This document shows positions 36,911-46,559 of a stretch of DNA of 64,000 nt, one piece after another. Origin of the DNA: Isoetes taiwanensis. Taxonomy: Eukaryota > Streptophyta > Lycopodiopsida > Isoetales > Isoetaceae. How positions within the stretch are numbered: the first letter of the stretch is position 1; the number at the start of each line of letters is the position of its first letter. The position numbers and the translations under genes were made by a program. The notes under the pieces were generated by a model. The model was not told where the DNA came from. It made no database searches and saw nothing but the letters and a program-made list of their open reading frames with translations. The stretch lies in assembly GCA_021234155.1 (NCBI GenBank), contig JAJEKV010000059.1, positions 7,508,779 through 7,572,778 of the forward strand, written 5' to 3'.

Positions 36911-37699
36911 GACAAAAAACTATCACAAAAACTATGACCACAATAACCAGAAAAGGTTAGGCTATGAACAAACCAATGATTATTAAGACTCTACAATGTT
37001 TATCAAAAAAGTACTTACTATTAGAATGTCCAAAGGTAAAATCTCCTTTTTGCATCTCCAACTTTTTGAAACCACCCACATTGTGTTGCGTAAAACTCAT
37101 TTGACAAAATGCAAATTAAACAAAATAAAAACTACAACTTGTATTACCATATTTACGTCTCTTAGACTCCACGGTTTTAGAATATGATGAAGCCAATCGT
37201 GGTTCAAGTTGATGCCTGAATCTTGTATAGGTTTCAATTGCTTTTCTAGTCCCACTATCTTCTTGGATGGGTATATTATCTTCTTCTAGCATTGAAGACC
37301 TCTTTTTTTTGAAGCATGCTTATAAAAACTCAACCAATCTATATCCTTACCTTTAACATCATGCAAAACCATGCTCTGACCATAACTTGACTAACTTGCC
37401 CATTTTGAACATGACTCCTTTCCTCATAGATTGCCCTATAAATGCTTTCGAGAAAAGCCTCTTTCTTTTCTTTTTTCAGAGCCCTCAATCTATAGGATTG
37501 TTTATTCTCCACCTTTGGTCCCCAATACTTGCGCATCTCTAATGGATCCACAAACTTTTCCTCATGTTTTAACAAATCCCTGTATGATAATCCACTATCA
37601 TTACAACCATGAAATTTAAGAGACCAAGGATTGAACCAACTCCACAAGGTCAAAAATCAATCAAAATTGGCACTACATACAACAAAAGCTTTGCCACAA

Positions 37700-37965
37700 G
37701 CTCTAGCTATGATCAAACAATCTTTATGCTATGATCCACAAGCTATGATCCACAAGATCTGGGCATGTGCTTCATAATCTCTATTTAGGTCTTTTCACAA
37801 GGTCAAAAATCAATGGAAACAAAATCGGCCTTTGCATATAGCAAAGCTTTTCCCAAAAGCTTTTCCCATGATTTGGCAAGCTATGATCCGCCAATCTGCT
37901 TTTGGTGGCTATGATCCACAAGATCTGTTTGGCTATGATCCACAAGCTCACGATCCACAAGATCG
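37700..37965. repeat. Degenerate GCTATGATCCACAAGATCTG repeats
   Basis: At least seven irregular copies of GCTATGATCCACAAG, several followed by ATCTG, lie between 37705 and 37965, in two clusters separated by a unique block. On the plus strand they read GYDPQDLFGYDPQAHDPQ, but no gene context supports translation. Confidence 0.75.
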
Positions 37966-38361
37966 GCTATTCTTCTGGTCTCTATTTAGGTCTTTTGGTG
38001 TTTTTGGTTATTTTTTGGCGGTCCACGTTATTTTGGTCTCCGTGGCATTTGGCTTGTGTGGCAAATTCAAAAAGTCCTATTCTCGAGAAAGATATCATGC
38101 CAAAGAGAGGGAATTTTATTTTTGCACTATCATAAATGCTAAATGATTTGAATTTTTGTGTGTACAAACCACAATCTTGAACTATGTTTTGGACTATTTT
38201 TGTGGTGCAAAAATGAGCAAAATTGAGACACCATACCATGAATCCACCCTCTTTCTCATTCTGATGGCTTCTAAGGATTTAAAGCCCTCTGAATTTAGAG
38301 GCACAAAACAGGCTCTGTATACTACAGTAAAGCTCCATAAGATTGTGCATCTCTGTTTAGA

Positions 38362-38612
38362 GGGCAAAAGTATGCTGGTGGGTATCAAAAGCAGGCATCC
38401 GGACACATGCTGACAGCACTCATATAGCACCCCATATGGCAGCTTGTTTAAGGTGTTACTGGTACTAGCACATGGTAATTAGGTAATCAATAGAAATATG
38501 TAACAACTCCAATTAATAACAAGTGGAATACTATGATAGAATAGTACATCCAGGGTGCTGATCTAAGTGCTGGGGCCGCGTTTTTTTGATACCCACTAGC
38601 ATACTTTTGCCC
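38362..38612. mobile_element. MITE with 4-bp target-site duplication (TAGA)
   Basis: The terminal inverted repeats start GGGCAAAAGTATGCTGGTGG (38362) and end with the reverse complement of GGGCAAAAGTATGCTAGTGG (38612). They agree over about 28 bp with one mismatch. TAGA lies immediately outside both ends (38358-38361 and 38613-38616). The 251-bp interior has no coding capacity. The superfamily cannot be fixed from this copy. Confidence 0.75.
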
Positions 38613-38616
38613 TAGA

Positions 38617-39227
38617 GCTCTTCTAGGAAACCCAAGCCCAGATAAGTCGTAAAGAGCAGCGGCCATTTATGGCCGACAACCCCTTTAGCCACTGGTCAAT
38701 GTGGATTGTTGGTTGCACATGTACATCATCACTGAAAGATCAGAGCTATCTTTTCATTATTGCCAGCTTTCCTTTTAAAATTGCAGAGAACTCATGAATT
38801 TTATGGGGAGCAGAAAACTCCATGCCAAAACTTGTCGGTAGGCTTTTGCTAGAATGAAGCAATTAAAGATTTTCAATGAATAGAATAGACTTTTTTCTTT
38901 TTTATGTCCAGGAAGCCATAGGACCCATACAGTGGGCTAGTACAACCATTACTTATAGGATTAAAAAACCTCCTCGAAAGGTTCTCAAGAGAAAAATCTT
39001 TGTAATAATGACAATACTAGATAGTCAATAATAAATCAATTTATACAAAGTCAGATCACGGCGGAGCAAGCCTCGTATAGTCTGTATATAGCATTCTGCA
39101 AGTCGACGGGGGTCCCCAGCTGTCTCAATCTGTCCCACAAAATGCTGCTGGCTCAACAATCGAAGACACACATCTAGTACCGCAAGAATGTATAATGCCA
39201 AGTCATGCACAGATGGTATTTTGAGAA
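38617..39227. other. No gene seen
   Basis: Unique sequence with short chance frames only (for example 39025-39318 on the minus strand). Confidence 0.35.
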
Positions 39228-40036
39228 GTTGTGAGATGGTGCACCTTGGACTACTACAATTGTCAGATTCGTCGATTCTATAACCCAAATTAGGGCCCCT
39301 GTGCACCTTTCGTTTCACTTATAGTCATTTATGATTGGAGGCGCCTATGATTTTGAAATATGAAATACGATTTTGCCTAGGGAATATCGAACCTCTATAC
39401 GACTTTGCCGAAGATTTTAGAATATAAAATACGGGAGCTTGAACCTCTACCAAAATAATACAATAAACTGACTAAGACTACTTTAACCAATATACCCAGT
39501 AAGCTAATGCGATTATTTTTTATTTTGAATCTATGTTTTTTTTATAACAATTTATTTGATTGTTTTAGGGATATATGGTCTATGGTTTCAGCAATTGTTA
39601 TTTTTACATCCATATCAAATCTCCCTGGAATCCCCTGTTATTTTGCTACATATTCACACGGGGGGTTACTCCGGGCAACGAGAGCTGTCGGATGGGCATA
39701 TTTGCCCTTTATTCCAAGATCTACACCCTACATAACAATCCTCGTTTGTGGGGTATGCATGTACAAATTTTTGTATACTGTATATTAAGGTTTGCAAAAT
39801 ACTATAAGGTTGAGAGAATGTACTTAATGGTGTTAATTTTGTACATGTATTATAAATATATTTTTGGGGCTCTCGCTGCCCTACGTAACCCCCCGTGTGA
39901 ATATGCACCCAAACCAAAGGGGGTTTAAGGGGGATTTTAATTCAAATGTGTTAAATGCAATGGTTTATGTTAATAATGTTAATGGTAGTTGTGTGTTGAT
40001 TGTTATATTAAAAAAAAATTTGGGCCCTTCGGGCCC
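39228..40036 (+). repeat. Dispersed repeat R1, copy A
   Basis: This block shares long stretches with copy C at 44330-45162 and copy B at 42740-43195. Examples are TTTCACTTATAGTCATTTAT, the block from CCAATATACCCAGT to GGGATATATGGTCTATGGTT, and the 3' part from CCGTGTGAATATGCACCC to the terminal GC palindrome at 40021-40035. It contains a foldback element at 39649-39905. No protein is recognised. Confidence 0.8.
39649..39905. mobile_element. Foldback/MITE-like insert inside R1 copy A
   Basis: CATATTCACACGGGGGGTTA at 39649 is the exact reverse complement of the sequence ending at 39905. The match continues imperfectly inward through GGGCAACGAGAGC / GCTCTCGCTGCCC, giving arms of about 37 bp. 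The interior is about 180 bp and non-coding. Copies B and C have the right arm but lack the leftmost part. Confidence 0.7.
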
Positions 40037-40429
40037 TAACTAAAGCAAACGAGTCTAAACATTAATTACTAAAAAGCACAATAGTATAAACACAAACAAA
40101 TTATTTCCATTGCATACCAAGAGTCGCCCAAATATACGCAAACACATTGTTATAAAATGGGCAAAAACAACAATAACATCATAAGGTTTCCTGAAAGGGG
40201 CCATGGCGCCCACCACTAGTTGAAGAGAATCAACTGTCAAAATAGTTTAAAATACCCCCTTCTATTGTAAACTGCACATTGTCATGCATATGCTAGTGAT
40301 GGCCACAACCAATACCATCCCACGGGGGGCGGTTCCAAACTGATGCAAAGTACCACAAATATTGAAGCACGCTATCCACATTTTTATTCACATGGACTAT
40401 GAGTCAGGTATTACAACTTGAGGTCCTGC

Positions 40430-41210
40430 TGCAATGGGCTACCATTAGATTGAGACAAAAAAGAACATGCTCTCAAACATGAAATATGACCTGATCCCCT
40501 GGAAAGCAATGCTGTTACTTTCTCAGATTTTACTATTTGCAGAGACTGTGTACAGACTTAGATTCGTGGAAAATTTTAATACACATAGCTATAAGCCTCC
40601 GCTAAGACTGGCCCATCTTCTTTAGTAAGGCTTTCAATCTTTATTCAAAATCAAATGCATCGTGTCAGTAATATGTTGTTGCTGCTCGGGAACAACAAAA
40701 CCACTTTCCCTGCAGCATAAATACAAATCAGTGGACAAACAACAAAGTTACTTCCAGCTTTTTGAACGGAAAAAAGTTTACATACACTTGCAGAATAAAC
40801 ATAACGGAAGAACTTGAGAGATAAGAAGGAGAATCGCATACCTGGTGCAAAGGCCATGGTGTTGGTACGTGATTTGGCTCGTTATGTATCCCCAACGTTT
40901 TCTTATTGGAGAAATCACAAATATCTTAATGACTTGCACTTTGGTGTTTGCAAGCGGAATGCTATATGCTTGGAAGACCCAACCTATAGAAGGCAAGCAT
41001 TAAATTTGTATCTGCTGGACCCCTTTTCCATATAAGGATATTCGAATATCAAATTCAAGCAACATGCAGGAGAAACACAAAAAGGATATATATTCTTGGA
41101 TACCTGATTGGAGTAAGGCGCAATTGGAGTAACATAGACTGCAAACTCATGTTCTTGGATGCCTTTCGTCTTCATTGAGCCTGTTTTTTGAATTATGAGC
41201 TGCTATAGAT
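40430..41210. repeat. Local segmental duplication, copy 1
   Basis: Blocks here are repeated downstream: 40436-40504 at 41269-41337, 40594-40760 at 41336-41502, and 41033-41200 at 41500-41655. The words TGAGACAAAAAAGAACATGC and CGGGAACAACAAAACCACTT are shared. Copy 2 lacks the about 90 bp at 40505-40593 and the about 275 bp at 40760-41033. Confidence 0.85.
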
Positions 41211-41264
41211 AGATGGCCATTGGAATAAATGTCTGAAATGCCTAAAGCACATCATTTTCCTCAG

Positions 41265-41660
41265 GCAATGGGCTACCAGTAGCTTGAGACAAAAAAGAAC
41301 ATGCTCTCAAACATGAAATATGACCTGATCCCATGGAAGCCTCCGCTAAGACTGGCCCATCTTCTTTAGTAAGGCTTTCAATCTTTATTCAAATCAAATG
41401 CATGGTGTCAATAATCTGTTGTTGCGGCTCGGGAACAACAAAACCACTTTCCCTGCAGCATAAATACAAATCAGCGGACAGACAACAAAGTTACTTCCAG
41501 CATAAGGATATTCGAATATTAAATTCAAGCAACATACAGCAGAAACACAAAAAGGATATATATTCTTGGATACCTGATTGGAGGAACATACACTGCAAGC
41601 TCATGTTCTTGGATGCCTTTCATCTTCATTGAGCCTGTTTTTTGAATTATGAGGTGCCCC
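41265..41660. repeat. Local segmental duplication, copy 2 (with deletions)
   Basis: This is the shorter copy of 40430-41210. A further fragment of the unit's edge, TGGCCATTGGAATAAAYG, is found at both 41215 and 42131, so a third partial copy exists. Confidence 0.85.
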
Positions 41661-42739
41661 CATGAGCACCCTGTAAATACCAGCTTATTCAGAACAAAAA
41701 TATACAATCAGAAAAACTTCTGATATCATCACTGTAATAAATGCTTGAAAGATTAAAAAACTGCTTGAGTTGGAATCAGATCTTGACACAAAAGGGATTC
41801 CCATTTTTCAATCGATTGTTTTAGGCCTCAACGGTTAGGAAATGCCAGACCTTCTCATTGCATATCCATAGAAAAGCGGGTAGGTATAATTGAGGATGCA
41901 TGTGTTCACTCAATGCATCCGTGGAGATCCTAAAGTATATAACAAATCTATAGCTACCACACTGGTCAACGGCGACAGTCTGCTACCTGATCTCGGAAAA
42001 CCGGATCATGAGTGTAATAGATTGAAAGTATTTCCAGGCAGTAGGATTCTTCTGGATCAACATCAACCAAGGCATTGAGATGATAAGTCCTTGTTGTCAC
42101 TTCTTCAAGCTGGTTTGGATACACACTTCAGTGGCCATTGGAATAAACGCCTGAAATGCCTAAAGCAAATCATTTTCCTCAAGCAATGGAAATCTGTGCA
42201 GCCCCTTCATCATTCTGTGCAACTGGCCTATTTAGAAGCTCGTTTACATCGTTAGAGTCTATGCAGATGGATGTCGTTGAAGCAAATAGAATCTTGAGAT
42301 CATATAAGAAAAGGATGATAACAAAAATAGGTGTCCACCAGTATAATGAAACGGCCCTGCACCTAGCAATCCCGAGCTGGGTATACACCAGCAAGAAACG
42401 GCTCTACTGCAATCTAATCCGGCTTTATGAGCGGTCCTGCACCTAGCAATTCCAATCTGAATATACACCAGCAAGAAATGGCCCTTCATGGAGCCCTATG
42501 CAAAGCTTCAAACTAAAAAACCATGAACCCTAAAATGAAAACCCTCGAGGCCTGCATGCACATGTCCCAAATACACAAGGAAAAAAAAAATACATGGGTG
42601 CTTACCATTGAAAGAAAATATAAAAATCATTGCCGGCGTATGCGCACTCTAGATGTACGCATTAGTACATCCATTTTAATACGCCACCAAATCATATAAA
42701 AACCTTAGAGAAAAAAGTATAAAAATACAAAAGCAACCC

Positions 42740-43195
42740 CCTGTTATTATGCACCCCCTGTTATTTGCAACGAGAGCTGTTGGATAGGCATATTCACCCC
42801 TTATTCCTTAATCTATACCGTACGTAAAGTTCCTCGTTTGTGGGGTATGCAAGTATAAAATTTGCTATACTGTATAACAAGATTTGCAAAATACTATAAG
42901 ATTTCAAGCGGAATACTATATGGTGTTGATTTCGTACGTGCAAAATATAATTATGAGGGTTCTCGCTGCCCTACGTCACCCCCTGTGTGAATATGCACCC
43001 AAACCAAAGGGGGTTTAAGGGGGATTTTAATTTAAATGTGTTGGACCCAATGGTTGTGTTAATTAATGTCAATGGTAGTTATGTGTTGGTTGTTAATGTC
43101 AATAGTTGTTATGTGTTGGGGGATTTAAATTTTATATGTTAGATGTTAATGGTTTGTGTTGCAAAAAAAAATTTTGGCCCCTTCGGGGCCTTAGG
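42740..43195 (+). repeat. Dispersed repeat R1, copy B (truncated)
   Basis: This starts with two copies of ACCCCCTGTTATT, continues with the core segment 42768-42925, and runs through the shared CCGTGTGAATATG-type junction to the terminal palindrome GGCCCCTTCGGGGCC at 43176-43190. It lacks the 5' half seen in copies A and C. Its core is in the opposite orientation to that of copy C. Confidence 0.8.
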
Positions 43196-43589
43196 GACGT
43201 CACACACACACACCCCCAAAGGTGACAAAAAAATTTAGAATTCAAACCAGAAAAAAACTAGAATTCATTTGAGGCTTTCATCACCTGTAGCTTTTGAATT
43301 TGATCACAATAAAACAAATAGAACATAAGTAAAAGTTACCATAAAGATAGAGCAGATTGATCCCATTATTCTGAAAGTCATAAAGTTTGCAACACAAAGA
43401 AAACCCCTTGTTATTATGCTATATATTGTTACTTCCGCTACAACTATTTCTCTTTCACAATGACACCATTGTTTATCAATCCATATGATTTTGGATGCTC
43501 CATCTCTAGCTTAAAGATAATGCATGATTCACCTTATGGTTCGATTAAAGTTCCAAACCTACAATATAAATGCATTCTTGTGGCTACAA

Positions 43590-43814
43590 TATAAATGCAT
43601 TCTTGTGGCCACTGTTTGACTGATCTGCATGACATGGAAAAGGGCGTGGAATAATCCGCCTCCGTTTGTTGATTGAAGCTAAAGGCTGGCTGCTATGAAC
43701 AATCCGACAGCCAGGAATATCCAAGAGTTGGAAGCAAACAGAGGACCTAAACTCTAAACTCTTTTTGAATCTGCAGCAAATCTTAGGAAGGAAACAAAAG
43801 GGGTTTTGCAGCAC
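43590..43814 (-). CDS. Hypothetical 76-codon frame (weak)
   Basis: A minus-strand frame starting MLQNPFCFLPKICCRFKKSL is Ser/Arg/Cys-rich, as organelle-targeting leaders can be. There is no recognised domain, no supported splice chain, and no match to neighbours. It may be chance. Confidence 0.12.
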
Positions 43815-43966
43815 TACATTGTAGAATCAAGAAACCAATACCTTGTTAAAAAAACATTATGCTAACTGAAGAAACATTAAAAAACAAATACCTTTGTAAG
43901 TGTGAGCAAAAAATTCATCTCGTGGTAGTAAAATCCACTCCAGCAATAAGAATCCAAGAGGGCAAG

Positions 43967-44125
43967 TACACATGCACATGCACACATGCACACACATGCA
44001 CATGCACTTGCACTTGCACATGCACAATACACATGCACATGCATATACATGCATATGCACATGAACATGCACATGCACACACATGGACATGCATGTGCAC
44101 ATGCATACACATGCGCAGTGTTCAT
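43967..44125. repeat. (CACATG)n alternating purine-pyrimidine microsatellite
   Basis: About 155 bp of CACATG/CACACATG/CATATG words form an almost unbroken alternating purine-pyrimidine tract. Open frames on both strands here are artefacts of the repeat. Confidence 0.9.
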
Positions 44126-44329
44126 GCACAAACACATGCAGAGAAAGACAACAACCCTCGGATTGTTCCAACCAACGAAAATCAACGGCCCATAAAGGGT
44201 GCACTCTAGAAATACTATTTAGTACACCTCAACGAATACAACAACGAAATCATAGAAAAACCATGTGAAAAAACGTATAAAAATCTAAAAGTAACCCCCT
44301 GTTATTGTGCTACATATTCGAAACGAGGT

Positions 44330-45162
44330 GCATCCTGGTTTTCGAGGTGCATCCTGGACTACCACAGTCGTAGAATTTACGACCCAGATCGTATGCTGGG
44401 GCCCCTGGGCACCTCTTCTTTCACTTATAGTCATTTATGATTGGAGGCGCCTATGATTTTGAAATATGAAATATGATTTCGTCTAAGGTTTTGAGGGAAT
44501 ATCGAACCTCTATATAAGATTTTCCTTCTCACGGAACTACACGTGATACTCTCGCATCATACGGCTCCCTTCTATCTACATGTCCTAGTTGTTCCTAGTG
44601 TTGAATACGGGAGCTCGAACCTCTACCAAAACAATTCAATGAACTAATTAAAATTATTTTAACCAATATACCCAGTGAGCTAATGCGATTATTTTTTATC
44701 TTGAATCTATATTTTTTTTATAACAATTTATTCGATTGTTTTAGGGATATATGGTCTATGGTTTCAGGAATTGTTAGTATTCCGCTTGAAATCTTATAGT
44801 ATTTTGCGAATCTTGTTATACAGTATAGCAAATTTCGTACTTGCATACCCCACAAACGAGGAACTTTACGTACGGTATAGATTAAGGAATAAGGGGTGAA
44901 TATGCCTATCCAACAGCTCTCGTTGCCCTACGTCACCCCCCGTGTGAATATGCACCCAAACCAAAGGGGGTTTAAGGGGGGTTTTAATTTAAATGTGTTG
45001 GACCCAATGGTTGTGTTAATTAATGTCAATGGTAGTTATGTGTTGGTTGTTAATGTCAATGGTTGTTATGTGTTAGTTGTTATGTGTTGGGGGATTTAAT
45101 TTTTACATGTTGGATGTTAATGGTTTGTGTTGCAAAAAAATTTTTTTGCCCCTTCGGGGCCT
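44330..45162 (+). repeat. Dispersed repeat R1, copy C (core inverted)
   Basis: The 5' half matches copy A from TTTCACTTATAGTCATTTAT to TATATGGTCTATGGTTTCAG. The 3' half matches copies A and B up to the GCCCCTTCGGGGC palindrome at 45148-45160. Between them, 44776-44925 is the reverse complement of 42768-42925 in copy B. It also carries about 90 bp, not found in copy A, that contains a domain V-like hairpin. Confidence 0.8.
44534..44567 (-). ncRNA. Group II intron domain V-like hairpin (fragment)
   Basis: On the minus strand the 34 bases read GAGCCGTATG, ATGCGAGAGTATCA, CGTGTAGTTC. Domain V of plant organelle group II introns is usually 34 nt and of the form GAGCCGTATG...GAAA...CGTACGGTTC. Here the AGC triad, the CGT, a GNRA-type loop (GAGA) and overall length are kept, while the last strand has changes (GTAGTTC for GTACGGTTC-type pairing). 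No other intron domains or maturase frame are recognised. It may be an organelle DNA fragment moved to the nucleus. Confidence 0.45.
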
Positions 45163-45184
45163 TAGAGACGCCCCCGTGTGACAA

Positions 45185-45973
45185 AAATTTATATCGGAAT
45201 CCTGACCATTCATAGTACTAATATTCTCAAATTGTTTAATATGAGTTCTTGGTTGGGTTTCAGCTGCTTTTCCAGCCCCATATTTGGGATATGGAATACT
45301 CTTAGAATGAGACGTAGACTTAATATCTGGAATAATTTGAGACGGTCTCTCCTGTTCAATTTTATGCTGAGCTCTTTTTTGATGTCTTGCTGTCCTTTCC
45401 TCTTCTTGCTTCTTCCTTCTCTCTTCTTGAACTCTCCTCTGCTCAAGAATAACCTTATAGCCTTTCATACACCCATTTATGGGGTATTTGAAGCATTAAT
45501 TAAGTACTATAACTTATTTTGAGTCACAAAAGATGCGCAGTAATTTATCCTGGTAGCACTAATCATCATCTACCCAAATCGAGTTAGGTTTGGAGTTGGC
45601 TTTTGAAATTTTGCAGGCTGATAAAAGACTCATAGGAGTACCTTGTGGCCAAATCTTAGCTCAAAACAATAAGTGTAACCTGTTCAAATGATGGTCTGAT
45701 ACACATCACAATTTCTGCTGTGACAAACTTTCCATTTCAGAAATTAATTGCTATATTCTATCCCGGCATCGGTAAAAACTATGTTAAAGGTCCATCACCC
45801 CTCTAGCATAGCAACTCATTCTTTCATGAAATAATCTACCCGGAACTTGGAATATAGCAACACAAACTACAACAGAAATTACAAACATACCATGGTGTGT
45901 CCGCAAGCCATGCATCAAAGGTTTCATAATCGCTTATTTCCAATGACTTGGTGGTTGTCATCTCCGCATCCAT
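45185..45973 (-). CDS. Candidate small gene with coiled coil, 5' exons (unrecognised)
   Basis: On the minus strand a first exon, 45973-45891, starts at ATG and reads KSLEISDYETFDAWLADTPW, ending before a GTATGT donor. The 5' UTR part follows TTCTTACAG at 45981. A second coding block near 45495-45185 reads a highly charged helix, EQRRVQEERRKKQEEERTAR, then SQIIPDIKSTSHSKSIPYPK. The frame runs on into R1 copy C, so its 3' end is probably lost or spliced elsewhere. I do not recognise the family. The two blocks may not belong together. Confidence 0.3.
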
Positions 45974-46199
45974 AAGAAACCTGTAAGAATTATTTGTATG
46001 CTTATAAGTGAACAAGAATCAAAGGGACATCATGGAGGAATTGTACATTGTTGCCTTGTTTGCCTTAGAATATACATTGCACAAACAAAGTTATCGTCAT
46101 TGCTAAAACAAAGGATGCTTGCATGTGAAGGAATGAATGAATACAACTCAGTTAAGCATCATAAACGAAATGAGAGCCAACAAATCTTCCATTGATTTC

Positions 46200-46555
46200 A
46201 ATTCATGAATACAAAAGATAAGCATTGAAGAACAGGTCATACAAATCTCAAGGCCAGAATCGAATTGCAAGCCACCTTTTCCTCCAAAATCGCCACCTTA
46301 AATAGATATCATGCTCTTGATCCAGACCAGCTAACCGACCACGCTCCGAGATGTCCGCTCTGTGCTTTGTGCTCTCGAATCCTTGTTGGCAAGGCAAACC
46401 CTAACTGTCTCAACGTGACTAGAAATTACATAAAAATATTTTTTTGTATTTTTTTTTTATAATAAGAACAATAAACACAATGTTTGTTTTTGTCTTTTTC
46501 AATAATGAAGAACCATAGAAATATTTTTGTATTTTCAACAATAGTGGAGCTTGAC
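46200..46555. other. No gene seen
   Basis: Sequence between the coiled-coil gene candidate and the gypsy remnant. No supported features. Confidence 0.35.
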
Positions 46556-46559
46556 TCAA

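Larger units (their letters stand above)
33824..37653 (-). pseudogene. Broken spliced gene: coiled coil, RING/PHD-like zinc finger and NIF-type HAD phosphatase
   Basis: Read on the minus strand. 37653-37339 encodes FNPWSLKFHGCNDSGLSYRD and a Lys-rich stretch. Near 37290-37150 an acidic/basic linker is followed by a GTAATA-like donor. 36325-35885 encodes a charged coiled coil ending CPYCRRFLEYDGKPRLC. One base later in frame, TECNHLYHIQCLASLLR follows, then a GTATGA donor. After TTTTCAG, 35752-35660 reads YRDKCCSPIVKQIISATW. 35610-35398 is acidic. 35210-35000 has two Ser-rich repeats. 34520-33824 is the HAD domain. The Cys/His spacing (CxxC, CxHxxxHxxC, CC) suggests a cross-brace zinc finger. 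Several stops and frameshifts show it is dead. That all blocks form one gene is inference from order, strand and splice signals. Confidence 0.5.
40080..42450 (-). pseudogene. Duplicated exon-like blocks of an unrecognised minus-strand gene
   Basis: On the minus strand 41670-41574 is bounded by TTTACAG and GTATCC and reads GSMKMKGIQEHELAVYVPPI. Near 41457-41395 and 40709-40640, after CTGCAG, one frame reads ESGFVVPE, then QQQ-rich residues and TMHLI, and ends in a stop. A further block at 42290-42190 reads SICIDSNDVNELLNRPVAQN. The first two blocks occur twice because of the local duplication described separately. I do not recognise the protein. Exon order and completeness cannot be established, and the copies differ by deletions, so at least one is broken. 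Confidence 0.3.

Noticed and set aside
43857-44204. Cys/His-rich open frames on both strands
   Set aside because: They arise from the CACATG microsatellite read in different frames. There are no coding signals outside the repeat.
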